Positions 32,398 to 43,499 of a DNA stretch of 64,000 nucleotides are shown here, piece by piece. Below the pieces are notes generated by a model, which was given only the letters and a program-made list of their open reading frames with translations, was not told the DNA's origin and did not search any database. This DNA is from Trichopria drosophilae (taxonomy: Eukaryota > Arthropoda > Insecta > Hymenoptera > Diapriidae). Location of the stretch: the NCBI GenBank assembly GCA_030407085.1, contig CM059583.1, positions 27,316,001 through 27,380,000 of the forward strand, written 5' to 3'. The translations under genes were made by a program, and so were the position numbers. Numbering within the stretch: position 1 is the stretch's first letter; each line of letters begins with the position of its first letter.

Positions 32398-34732
32398 GAT
32401 GATAGAATGGATCATATTTTATATTTGGGTGATTCATAGAAATGAATGTTTCATTATTTATGTGTAAACCGACAGTAAATGCTCTGTGATCGGCGTGACG
32501 TGCAGTCGCTATTTCAAGTAAAGTATCTTGATTGGGGATCCACACTTGGAAATATGTCTGTTAAAAAAAAAACGATCGATGCGCTCGCTGCGGCACAGAG
32601 AGCAAGTCGATTTCAGGGAGATGACTGCTTTACCAACGGAGGATAAATCCTCTCATGATATAGTAGTTCATCGACTGTATCGGTTAGGATTTTCCGTATT
32701 TTCCCCAGTTCTGCAAGTAGTCAAGTCGGTCTACGGGGCGCAGTATTTCGTAGAATTTCATTTTCTCTTGTTTTCTTTATTCATTGAGAGTATTAATATT
32801 TTGAGAGTAGTTGAATTCAGTCTCGTATGAGGTTTTATTTACCGAAATCTTCTCAAAATTAACAAAGTTACATGAGTTTCAAAATTTTAGGCATTTTTCG
32901 TTAAATTATATAATCACTTTGTTTATCTGTTTATATTCAATGTAGTCCAATACAGTATAATACACTGGCGGAAGGAAAATGAAATAATATTAATAATAAT
33001 AATGTTTATATTGCACTGGGTACATATGCAGCATTCCTCATCAAATCGGCAATTTTTTGTCACTTAATTTCTATTTTCCGTTTTAATGTTTCTGTATTGT
33101 TATAACATGCAAAAGGTTCTTGATCATACACTACAATTTAAAATCGTATGCAGATGTTGTTATTTGGATAAATGCATGTTAAAGAGTATTAAATTACCCT
33201 TAAAATGAAAAAAAATGTTTTATTTCGACCAAAATTGAACTGGATAATCGAGGTTGAATTTGAAAAAAAATCAGTTCGCTGCATCATGCAGTTTACATGT
33301 TAGTCGGGGGACTTCTATTTACTTACAATATTTTAGGTCGATGTTTTAATTGTAAACCTATCCAAATCCAAAATTTCAAATAAACTACTTCTTTCGTACA
33401 ATGTAACACGATTTTCTGTCATCTCCCTGGGTTAATACATGAAAAAGGATATTCTTGCAAGAAAGACCATGAAGAAACTACGAAATACGTGTGTTACATT
33501 AAATTTTAGTACGTATACTTTTGCGCTTAAACAAATAAACATTGCGAAAATAACAAATTACATTTTACGAAATATCCACAGAAATTCTATTACAGTCAAT
33601 TTTAAAATGTATACGGTCAGGCATAGTTCTTTTACGTATTCTAACAGTGCACAAAAGACAAAACTAAAATTAGAAATTATGTGAAATAGTTTGATTATCT
33701 TCACTGAAAAAAATATGAATGAAATTATTTGACAGTTAACCTATAATTTTTACAGCAAAGATAACTTGTTAACTATTAAGGATGTAACTTTACTCTTAAC
33801 TAGTGTGCGTTAACAGATGCCGATATTTCTCTATGTTCGTCGGCGGTTTCAACATTGTCAGCATAACCATGATCCTTCTCCGATGCCTGAACTGAATAAG
33901 CCAATCGTTCTAAATTCTATTCTTGGTTATAGAAAAAATATAATGGTAGTTTATGTTTTTTCGCGTTTTTTAAAGATGTCCACATCTGTTTTACAGAAAT
34001 AGTAGACATTTGGTTCATGATAATGCCTATGATGCTATTTCACCAAAGAAGCAAAGAAAATTAAAAAATTATAGCACCTTTTTATTTTCATTTTTTTAAT
34101 TTGGATGCACAATCGACGCACGCGAATTCTCTTACCAGCGATTCTTCAACGTGCCATATTGAAGATTGAAAATATCGTTGTTTATCTCTATTATTTCCTT
34201 TAATTTTAAACGATGCTAAGCAACGAAAAAAACACATATAACGAAAAACTCAGAGTAATTATAGCACAATTTAAATTGAACATTGAACGTTTTAACAGTA
34301 GAATGTGTTAGGAAATAACCTCCTTCTTTTATGAATATACAATAGCAAAGACACCAGGCAATGATTTGTTTCTAAATACAATGTTGAAATGTTGATTTTG
34401 AACTCAAGTACATTCTGAGGTCATACGAGTTTAAATTGCTAGAAAAATTATTTTTAAAAAAATTCCGAAAATATTAAAACTTACGTAACTTTATCAATTT
34501 CAATCTAATGTCATTCAATAAAAGATCATTTGATATTGAATTATAAGTACTTTCAAAATTTGGGAATAACAAATTTCTAGAATTGAATAATACCGTGTAA
34601 TCGTTGTGAAATTACAAAAATATGAAAAAAGAATAGGAAATGCCTTCAAACAGATCCTTGTCAGTTTTCATGTTGGAAAATTAAGCAAAATGCAGTAGGC
34701 CTGATCTACTTTTTACATTTCAAATTTGAAAA
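32398..34732. other. Long AT-rich region, no supported gene
   Basis: Frames of 60-100 codons (32528-32830, 33439-33684, 33817-34002) show no recognisable domain. A small (TAA)n run occurs at about 32988-33003. Words like GTTAAC recur in both orientations around 33735-33815 and may belong to another small TIR element. Confidence 0.4.
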
Positions 34733-34930
34733 TTGAATAAAAATTTGTGCAGCTATGAGTTATTATTTACATTACCAAAAAAACAGTTTTTTAGCCATAA
34801 AGGAGATTTTGGGGGTGTGTGGACACATCCTGTTTTACTAGAACTTATACGTCTGTATAACAGTGCAAGCAATTTTTTATCAGCCCGTCAAAAAAGATTT
34901 CGAAAATATCGAAATCGATCCGCATTGTGA
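34733..34930 (+). pseudogene. Myb/SANT-like domain fragment
   Basis: The frame contains VWTHPVLLELIRLYNSASNF followed by a basic stretch ARQKRFRKYRNR. The pattern W-x-H-x3-L-L-x-L-I-x-L-Y-x6-F followed by basic residues is that of the first helices of Myb/SANT-like (MADF-type) DNA-binding domains, which occur in arthropod genes and in some transposon-linked proteins. An acceptor-like TTTGTGCAG lies at about 34748 and another, TTTTTTAG, at 34795. The rest of the domain is missing after the TGA, where a hairpin-module array starts 20 bp later. It is probably a decayed or truncated exon. Confidence 0.4.
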
Positions 34931-34950
34931 TGCCAAAACTTGATTATTCG

Positions 34951-35908
34951 GGTGCACCTCAACCCGACAAATCATAAACAGGTACTTCAAAATCCTGACA
35001 TTTAAAAAGCAGAAATTTAAAAAAACAGACATATCATAAAGAAACACTCGCAAACCAAACATTTAAAATCAAACAGATTTTTAAAATTTCTCTTCATTTT
35101 AAAATGTCTGGTGTTTTAATGTCCGTTTTTTGAAATGTCTTTTTTTTTAAATGTCTGCATTTTCGAATGTCGGAATTTTGAAGTGTCTGTTTTATGGGGT
35201 GCACCTCAAAATCCCGACATTCAAAAAGATGACATTTCAAAAAGAAACATTAAAAACCCAGACATTTCAAAAATAGATTTACAAAATCAGTCTGTATTTT
35301 AAAATGTCTGGTTTTTGAATATTTCCCTTTGAAATGTCTGGTTTTTGAATATCGTAATTTGGAGTGTCTGTTTTATGAGGTGCACCTGAAAAAACCCACA
35401 AATCACAAAACTAACACTTCAAAATCCCGAAATTCATAATGCAGACATTAAAAAAACGGACATATCAAAAACAAACATTCAAAAACCAGGAATTTCAAAA
35501 AACAAATTTAAAGAAATATTCTGCATTTTTAAAAGTTCTGGTTTTTGAATATTTCTTTTCTAAATGTCTGGTTTTTGAATCTCTGTTTTTTAGAATGCCC
35601 GTTTTATGGGATGCACCTCTAAACCCCGACAAATCACAAAACTGACACTTCAAAATCCCGACATTCACAATGCAGACATTAAAAAAAAAGACATCAAAAA
35701 CCAGGCATTTCAAAAAACAGATTTATAAAATATGTCTGCATTTTGAAATGTCAGGTTTTTTAATATTTCTTTTTTAAATGTCTCGTTTTTGATTGTCTGT
35801 TGTTTGGATTGTCTGTTTTTTGGAATGTTTTGTTTTTTAAATGTCTGCTTTTTGAATGGCGGGATCTTGAAGTGTCTGTTTTATGATTTGTTGGGTTTTT
35901 GGGGTGCT
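34951..35908. repeat. Array of four hairpin modules joined by GGTGCACC
   Basis: GGTGCACC (or a one-base variant) occurs at 34951, 35198, 35379, about 35609 and, decayed, about 35901. Each of the four intervals (181-292 bp) is itself an imperfect palindrome. The left half reads in words like GACATTTCAAAAA and the right half in their complements, TTTTTGAAATGTC. The ends of module 4 match closely: GCACCTCTAAACCCCGACAA versus the complement of TTGTTGGGTTTTTGGGGTGC. The frames through the array are by-products. Confidence 0.8.
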
Positions 35909-36109
35909 TCCGATTATTTCTATATTTTTTACCAATTACGTCTATGTTTACAAATCGTTAAATTTTAAATGATATTAATTTAGTCGGACGATAAAAAATA
36001 AGTATATTTTTCTAGTAATCTTGAGGGTAGAATACAGGAAATATAGGTTGTTCGAGGTTTCGTGGCTTGAGGTTGCGACAACAGTGCCACTTATCATTAG
36101 ATAGGAAGG
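35909..36109. other. AT-rich spacer
   Basis: No feature was recognised. Confidence 0.4.
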
Positions 36110-36840
36110 AAACCAAACGTCCCCCCGAATCGATGCCTAGTCAGGGTTTATTGGGCTACCTCGTCGAGGCGAACCGGCCACCTTTTCCTCCGTCCCTCGC
36201 GATTTCGGTCCCGGCTTAGCTCGCTTCCGTATATATATTCATCGGCCGCCCACGAATCGTGTCCACCCTACGACAACCCTCCGTATAGAACGGCGTCGGG
36301 CACCATAGTTGCGGCTAGTTGGCCGTCACCTCTGTGTCGCCGCTCCCTTGTCTCTTGGACTGATTCAATTTGCCCGCCTCGTGGCTGTTTAATTACTGGA
36401 CCTCGGAATGGACCCGGAGACTCGCCGGCTTCGCTCCCGTGTCCGGGCGGTATTGGCGCATCGGTGCATCGGCGACCGGGGGTGAGGAGGACCTTTCCGG
36501 TACCAAGACACTAACGGAATAACGTCGCGGCGCAACGATGGAGATTGTTGTTGATACCGAAGTAACGGGCAGCCCTCAGGGGCCGAGGAGCGACGGCGGA
36601 GAATACGGAGGTGGAGTGGAGAAACGACCCGGTCCGACGTGTCTTGCAAACCGAATGACCAACCCCCTCTGCCCGGTCCATAACGACCAACCCCGGTCAC
36701 CCTTCGACCGGAGCCTTCCGAACCGGTGCCGCGTCTCGCGCTGCCGGACATCCCAGTTGCCGAATACGGATTACGATCTGCAAATACTGCCACCCGCCTC
36801 GACTTGGGAACTCTCGAGACAAAACTACCGGCAACTTAAA
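36110..36840. other. GC- and CpG-rich block with TATA-like box
   Basis: This is a strongly GC-rich stretch. TATATATATTC at about 36231 precedes it internally, and an ATG at 36409 opens a short frame (MDPETRRLRSRVRAVLAHRC, 26 codons). Longer frames (plus 36538-36879, minus 36389-36793) overlap each other. The arrangement could be a leader of a decayed retroelement or a host promoter with untranslated exon, but no polymerase, integrase or LTR pair is visible, so no assignment is made. Confidence 0.35.
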
Positions 36841-37801
36841 TATCCAAGTGATTTACAAGTATATGCTTTTAACCGGTGATGCCAGTTGGGACACTTATAA
36901 AGTCGTTGACTCCAACTTTGTCGCTTATTTATAATATTTGAAAAATATTTCAAATTCAAAATTCCAAGATATAAACTAACGGAAGAGACCGGTCCAAACT
37001 GGATGATTACGAAAACTAGCATTGTGTTTTAACCCCTTGCATCATAGTGGTTCCTACAGGACCAACGTTTGTCTGTTCGTTTTTTTCACCTTAAAGTTCA
37101 ATTTATAATTCTGTAATTCATTCTTTAATTTCTAAAAGCCTAAGGAGTATAACTAACTAAAAATCAATTTGAAACATTTTTCAATAACATTAATTAATTA
37201 TACACAATAATATATCCAAAGAGACCGTTTTTTCAAAATAAATCTTTTATGAAGAAATTCCGCCTACAGACATATATGGGAAAGTTATCATTTATATATT
37301 TTTCATGTCACTGATTACGAATCCGAAACCAGCATGGTGAAATTAAGAATATCAAAATTCATAATATAAAAATTAAAAATTAAAAACGCCAATATAACTC
37401 GCGCTTGCGTTACCCGGAACTAAAAATGCTGATTTCACATTCGTTATTAGTCAATTTGAAAATCCTCGAATATAAGGTATCACCTAATTTCAGTTCGTCT
37501 CATCATATTGAATCCGCCATTTTGAGTTTCATACTTTTCTTTTGGGATTCGTAATTATGAATCCCAAAAATACTCGAATACAGAGATTCGTCTAATTCTA
37601 TTAAAATTTTTGGTAAATATTTCGATGAAGTACATCCTCTCAACAAAAATTCGATTCACACTTTTTCGACGTATTTTTGGCCCCTGATTCGAATATGACA
37701 ATAACAATTGGCGGTCAGATAAACTGAAGCCGCCATTTTTTTAAAAAACGCAAACAATCGTGTATTTTTTTAGTTCTTTGTATTTATTTTCAAAAGTAAC
37801 C

Positions 37802-37960
37802 TAGGAGGTGATTGTATCCCGGACCCCTTTTAATACTACGTTAACCTCCAATCAATAATTCCATTTAATAATCGAAATGACCAAATGTTGGTTGGAGGTT
37901 AGGGTTGTATTAAGAGGGGGTCTGGGGGGGCGGAGCGCCCCAGGACACAATCACCTCCTA
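37802..37960. mobile_element. Short MITE nested in the piggyBac-like element
   Basis: Perfect 14-bp ends TAGGAGGTGATTGT / ACAATCACCTCCTA enclose GC-rich inverted blocks (GGACCCCTTTTAATAC ... GTATTAAGAGGGGGTC; ACCTCCAATCAATAA ... TTGGTTGGAGGT). A diverged relative (GGAGGTAATGTCTTCACA ... GGGGGGCTCCGCCCCC, CACTACCCTAACCTATAACC) follows at about 38000-38115. Confidence 0.7.
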
Positions 37961-38727
37961 CGTTCACGCATTTTGAAGTTAAAGGATGCAAGTAATAAAT
38001 TCTGGAGGTAATGTCTTCACATAGGGGGTGCTTACATACTGGGGGGCTCCGCCCCCAGACCCCTCTTCTTGCACTACCCTAACCTATAACCAATAAGTAC
38101 GTGTCACAATCGAACCACGCCTAGTGTCAAAGAAATAAACAACACAGAATACAAGTACAACTAGTGTTGGCGTGGTGCCTCGCTCGCTTCGCTCGCTCAG
38201 AAACTTCGACCCAGTGGAGAGTCGACTATTCCTTAAGACTCGTTTGTTTACTAACAGCTTTCAATTATATTATAAAATTATATTGATATTTGGGGTCCAA
38301 TCATATTTAGGTCCAAGTGGCTTCGATAGATATGTTACAACAATATAGTGTTTCTTATATGTATGAAAATTGAAAATGAGCATTTTCAAAACTTCGACCC
38401 CGACAACAGGCCAGCCGAAGTATTAATAAATAAAAGTTGCAAAACACTTACTTCATGCACTTGTATTCTAATAGACTATTCGATGCATATTACATGTTTA
38501 CTGTGTTTTACAAATTACTGTCTGTATTATTATGATATTATTATATATACAATAAATATACATATAATTCGTCAAAGATATCTTGAATGTGTCGAAAAGA
38601 TCTCTGACGGATATCTTTTAGATATATCAAAATAGTTATTTTCGTATCAAGGGCGTAAAAGGACTTATGCGCCCGTAGGTGGCCACCGCGCCCGAGGGGC
38701 TGGAAAAGACTACCCCTGGGGGGTAGG

Positions 38728-39295
38728 GGGTCGAAACGTCGAAATTTGATGAAAAACAATAGGGTGATTTTTTTGCCGCGATGACCAAATTCAATACTTT
38801 TTCAGACAATAGTCATAAAAATTTTAAACCAGTTTTTATGGCATTATCGTTGACTTTAGGAAGAAAATGCATACAACCTTTTTTGTAGAGAATTTCATGC
38901 TCTATCTTTTTTGTTTAAAACATTTTTTAATAAAATTTGTATTTTTCAAAATAAATGCAAAAAACTACAAAGAAACTTAATTGGGGCTAATTTTTTTTAG
39001 TAATGGACGGGTGGATCTGCCCCAAAATCTAATCAGATCTAAGTTATGCCAAGACGCGTATTTTAAACAAAAATTTATATCAATACGCTTATCCGTTCGC
39101 GAGTTATCGCGAGACAAAAAAAGGGGACGTACGGACGTACGTACAAGATCACGGACACAAATTTTTTTATTGTTGATTTGGGTTCCTCAGGGTCTGAAAC
39201 GTCGACATTTGATGAAAAACTATATGGCAATTTTTTTGCCCGAAGTGACCAAATTCAATACTTCGTCCAGACTTAGTCTGCGTCGAAGTAATAAA
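38728..39295. repeat. Repeat B, two tandem copies
   Basis: The words CGAAATTTGATGAAAAAC and GACCAAATTCAATACTT occur at 38738 and 38785, and again at 39207 and 39246. The downstream strip (ATACAACC ... AGAGAATTT ... GCTCTA) is also duplicated, giving a period near 460 bp. The second copy carries CGTTCGCGAGTTATCGCGAG and GTACGGACGTACGTACAAGA upstream. Further copies lie at 53590-53810 and 61930-62118. Confidence 0.7.
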
Positions 39296-39770
39296 TGCAC
39301 ATACTTCAGAAGAATTCTTCATGGCCACGTTCGTTGCTCATATACGAGCTTATTATACGCATTAAGAAGAAAGTGTATATAACCGTCTCTATAGAGAATT
39401 TTCCGCTCTACATTTTTTGTTTTGAACATTTTTCCGTACAGTTTTTACTTTTGAAAATAAATTTAAAAAACTAAAATAATACAAGATTTTTTACGTTTTT
39501 TTGAAGATGGTGGCTTCAGTTTATCTGATCGCCAATTTTTATTGTCATATTCGTAATCAGGGGCCAGAAAAATGTGAGACAAATTTTTTTTGAGAGGATT
39601 TAGTTTATCGAACGGAATACCAAATTTTTATTTTTATCCGACGTATTGGATCCGCCATTTTGAATCTCAAAATGTGACTTCGGATTCGTAATCAGCGACC
39701 CAGAAAAGTTACGATTATCAATTTTCTAGTGATTTGGATGCAACCCGTAAAACGTGATACAAAGGGTTAA

Positions 39771-40298
39771 GTGATAACAGCCGTTAGTGGTCAGACAACC
39801 TAACGAACGAGCACTGGCATTTTAAAGAAGTATTTTTCATTTGTTTTAGGTGTATGCCGTTAATTTTATAAAAATGCTGAAGGAAATGTTATATTTGAGC
39901 CTGAGAAAACTGACGTGAAAATAAAATAAGATTATTTTACATATCATAATTATATATTTTTTGTAATCTATCCCTGAGCAAGCAACAAATATTAGTGTTT
40001 TGTACCTATATTGTTATAATGAGTGAACTAAAACTAACAAAGATGCGATGTTTCTTCTTTCTCTTTGTTTACACCATTTTTCACATTTTGAGGCATGATA
40101 TTTAATTTTGTTGTTCTCTTATCTGCCATTGGGAGCAAGAAATGTAATTTTTAAACAAAATTTTCAAGTCATTTTCCTGTACTTTGTTTCTCAGATTGGT
40201 CAATATTTTAATTTTGGCAGTTTAATGATCACTACTTATATATTTATTCTAAAAGTATATTTTTTGGACTTATTTATAAAACATGAATTGTTCCTTTT
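39771..40298. other. AT-rich spacer
   Basis: No feature was recognised. Confidence 0.45.
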
Positions 40299-40318
40299 GT
40301 GTGTGTGTGTGTGTATGC

Positions 40319-40416
<98 letters not shown>

Positions 40417-40417
40417 A
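40299..40417. repeat. (GT)n microsatellite
   Basis: About 119 bp of GT repeats, with interruptions (ATGC, GC) at the start and one GC near the end. The Cys-Val and His-Thr frames it produces on the two strands are artefacts. Confidence 0.97.
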
Positions 40418-40449
40418 TAATGAGATATCGTACATGGAAGTCCAAATGA

Positions 40450-40995
40450 TACTTTGGGGTGAAGCGGCGAAATTTTCTCCTGGATGTCTCTATTCCGTGA
40501 TTATTTTTCAATTTAGAATTCCCTTTTGATGAATGCATTAAGTAACTAAAGACGAAGTTAAAATATGTGATCCTGATATAATACGAGTATGCAAAGCTTC
40601 TGAAGATGCAATTTCTTTTTTTACTGTTGTTGGAAACTTTGATATATGTGAAGAGGTTCATTCCATCAACGTGGAAATTTGATTTTTATTAAAATAAACA
40701 ATAATAACTTAAAAGATTATGACTTGCACTTAATTTTATGATAGTCGTCTCAGAGACCTCTAAATATAAGAATTCGTCACTTCACCCCGATATTACCGCT
40801 TCGCCCCGTGTTTTTTAAGTTTTTTAAATTGGCCATAGCTGGCCATCTGTAAAACATATACCGTAAGTAACATGCATGTAAATATTGATCATGAAATTAC
40901 CTATCAAATGATACTTTGCATCATCCTAAATACGAAATTTAAGGAGAGATATGATACACGGAAAAAATCCTCGCCGCTTCGCCCCGCCTTCCCCT
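40450..40995. repeat. Element with inverted GGGGYGAAGCGG words
   Basis: TTGGGGTGAAGCGGCGAAAT at 40453 is met in inverted form by CTTCACCCCGATATTACCGC (40781, followed by TTCGCCCCG) and by CGCCGCTTCGCCCCGCC (40973). This looks like a small diverged TIR element or pieces of one. No coding sequence was seen. Confidence 0.45.
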
Positions 40996-41689
40996 ATTAA
41001 TTGTTTTTGGACATTCCATAAGCAAACTCTCAAACCAAAATGTTGTTTTTTCAGGAATCTCATCCTGAAATGAGCTGATGAATTAAAATTATTGTTGTGG
41101 CATACATTCACACCATTTCATTTATTTTTCATACGTGAACTGTAAATAATCACAACCACAAAGACTTAGACCGAATTTTTAAAGGTACGAAGTTATATAT
41201 GGATTATTACAAATTTATTTTCTTTTCTTCATTATGTGTTATATATAATATAAATACAAATAATTTACCATTTTGTTTCATATTTCAAGATGAACTGAAT
41301 GTTTCTTCGGAGAAATTCTCGATTTTTCAACCAAAAATAAATAGTTTTCATCAATTTTTCGTTGTCGAAATCGCAATTTTTCGTTAAAAAAATATGCTAT
41401 AAATAAATAATAATAATAAAATATGCAATAATGCTATAGCATTATAATATAATCGTGCATTTAAACAATGCTTGGCTACTTATGCAGGTTATCGAAGCAG
41501 ACAAATAAGAAAATTGATATGAAATCCCATATTATTGATATATCAAAGTTTAGCTCCAGAGATATGCCAATAGAAAAGTCCAGTTATCGCTTAGAAACTA
41601 TCCATGTTCGGAACTGTTCATCAAACTCCTTGAAACGTTACGAGTGGAAGACGCATACGTAGTTTAATGGTATATTGCATATTATGCAC
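40996..41689. other. AT-rich spacer
   Basis: Short frames only and no supported feature. Confidence 0.45.
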
Positions 41690-42060
41690 GGGTACAGACA
41701 CAGGTTTATGCAGGGATGTGGTGAATACTGGCAACACCCTTTGGAGGAACCGTCGTACTGCCATCCCTCTGACATCGTTGCATTAACTCTCCGTCCCTTG
41801 GCTAAGTGGTAAGTTTCTCCAAGATTGCATAATGCCTACGTACGCAGATGTGGTTGGCTGCGCGTCAGCCGAAAGCGGCCTGTACGTCGTCGTTCCGATG
41901 GTATGGGAGGACGAAGGGTCCGTCCGAGCTAGCCTCCCTCACACCCAAACCCCAACTCCCCCTTAGACTCATCGACGTGAAACTTTGGCTGAGTCGCCTT
42001 GACTTCAGGTGTTACGATGTGTTAAAAGTGTATATTGGCTTCGGGCGCTACACCTGAGAG
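41690..42060. other. GC-rich block
   Basis: GC-rich with a 69-codon plus-strand frame (41848-42057) and no motif. It may be an untranslated exon, regulatory DNA or a decayed retroelement leader. Nothing decides between them. Confidence 0.35.
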
Positions 42061-42289
42061 TTACGCTCGCCACATGGATTTTGAAATAATGTTTCGATCT
42101 TTATGTTCCATCAAAACTATATCCGTCGTAATTATTACAGGGGTGTTACTTTTGTAATGGTTGATGTAAAACTGTTAAGATCTAATGGGATAGTATACCG
42201 TACAGAAAGTGCATTAAAGCATAACGGATATGTTCGTTATATGAAAACTATGGACATTATTTTATAGATGCTGTATATTAACTAACCCT

Positions 42290-43450
42290 TCTCGGCACAC
42301 ATTTTACGATAAATCATTTTTCATAAAACTGGATACTCGGAGGTTTTAGGGTCGCTGATTACGAATCCGAATTCACTCTCTTAATCTGAATCAGTGAAAA
42401 TTTCGCCAAATGCGTCAGTGAAAAAAATTGTCGCAGTTAAATCAGTCAATTTCATTGTTTAATCAGTTGATTTTACTCCAGTCGAAATATTGTATTTACC
42501 GAAACTCCTGCAGAACTCAACCCTAATACCCACTATTTCACTGGTTCTTCAGTTGTACATTCTTTTAATACCGACCACTTAATATAAGCAATGATTTGCT
42601 TGTCATCCTTCATAAAACTGAACATCATATATACAATTTCAATAAAGTAGATTTTAAGGCTGCAAGAACTTTATTCCTCGAATTTGAGAAGGTTTTTCCG
42701 GCCCAAGAAGTTTTTATAAGGTGAACGTAAATAAATATTCTGCATTTGCTCTTGCGTTTTTGTAATCGTATTTGAATTCCATAAGTTTCCCATGCAAACA
42801 CGACATTCTAGATACTGGAGATGCCACCAAAAAATTGAATAATAGCGATCTGTTTCAGGTATTTATCTAATGTTTATCGTAATTGTTCGTTTTTAACCAT
42901 TTTTATAACCTTTAAAATTGTATGCAGGTGCTACTATATAGTTTGAGGGGAGTGTACAAAATTATATTAGCTAAGTTTGCATTATAGATTTTTACTCAAT
43001 AGATTAATTTTACTAGAAAAATTAAAATACTAGAAAATAAAATTAATTATACTAGAAAATTAGCTTCTATGTACCACATGCAACATGCGAAACTATCAAG
43101 TGTTTATGGCAGTTAAAATACTTTTAATAGATTTGTATATTACTTAAAATAAGTAGGAGTTTATTTAAGCAAAAACAGTCCATTCAGTTGATTTCAGCTA
43201 AATTCGCTTAAATCAGTTAGTAAGCACTATATTCCTGCGAAAATCACGTGATTTCATTTCACTGAGTTTAGTCCGATTAGGTGAATTAATCAGTTTTGAA
43301 TTTTCCAATACCTCCGTCTCGATTCGAAATCAGCGACCTTAAAACCGTCCAGTACTCACATCCATGATTAGCAGAAAATTTTTTACATTTTGGTTGGCGA
43401 TATTGAATCTGCCATTTTGGATTTTTAAAAGTCGGTGATTCGGTGTAGTC
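42290..43450. mobile_element. piggyBac-like arms enclosing an iterated-AATCAGT element
   Basis: A direct arm-repeat piece (AGGGTCGCTGATTACGAATC near 42349) and inverted pieces (CGATTCGAAATCAGCGACC near 43319, GAATCTGCCATTTTGG near 43405) lie about 1 kb apart. Between them, about 42380-43300, both edges are filled with variants of AATCAGTGAAATTT (left) and its complement-like AAATCACGTGATTTC, AATCAGTTAG (right). This fits a TIR element nested in a degraded piggyBac-like copy. The outer TTAA ends are not preserved. Confidence 0.5.
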
Positions 43451-43499
43451 GGTACGAATAAAAGTTAGCAAAAACTCGCTGTTGTAATTAACCATTTTT

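Larger units (their letters stand above)
37033..39766. mobile_element. Complete TTAA-bounded piggyBac-like foldback element, 2.7 kb
   Basis: TTAA lies at 37029-37032 and 39767-39770. The ends read CCCCTTGCATCATAGTGG and, as the complement of the right end, CCCTTTGTATCACG. The long arms pair. The strip at about 37590-37745 (CTGATTCGAATATGACAATA, GCGGTCAGATAAACTGAAGC) is the reverse complement of 39490-39610. The arm repeat with GAATCCGCCATTTTGA (37510) and GGATCCGCCATTTTGAATC (39648) is present. No transposase is encoded, so it is non-autonomous. The interior holds a nested MITE and two tandem copies of a dispersed repeat. Confidence 0.65.

Noticed and set aside
34733..35713. Frames at 35439-35645 and 35495-35713 with Lys/Phe-rich repeats
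   Set aside because: They are by-products of the iterated aaatgtctg words of the hairpin array.
36389..36879. Retroelement gag or LTR in the GC-rich block
   Set aside because: Only a TATA-like stretch and a 26-codon frame were seen. There is no matching LTR, primer-binding site or polymerase motif.
37980..38220. Helitron 3' end (hairpin plus CTRR) near ctcgctcgcttcgctcgctcag
   Set aside because: The hairpin is suggestive, but no CTRR end followed by an A-T target junction and no 5' TC end could be fixed.
40108..40661. 113-, 141- and 76-codon frames of poly(Cys-Val) and poly(His-Thr)
   Set aside because: They are translations of the (GT)n microsatellite on both strands.
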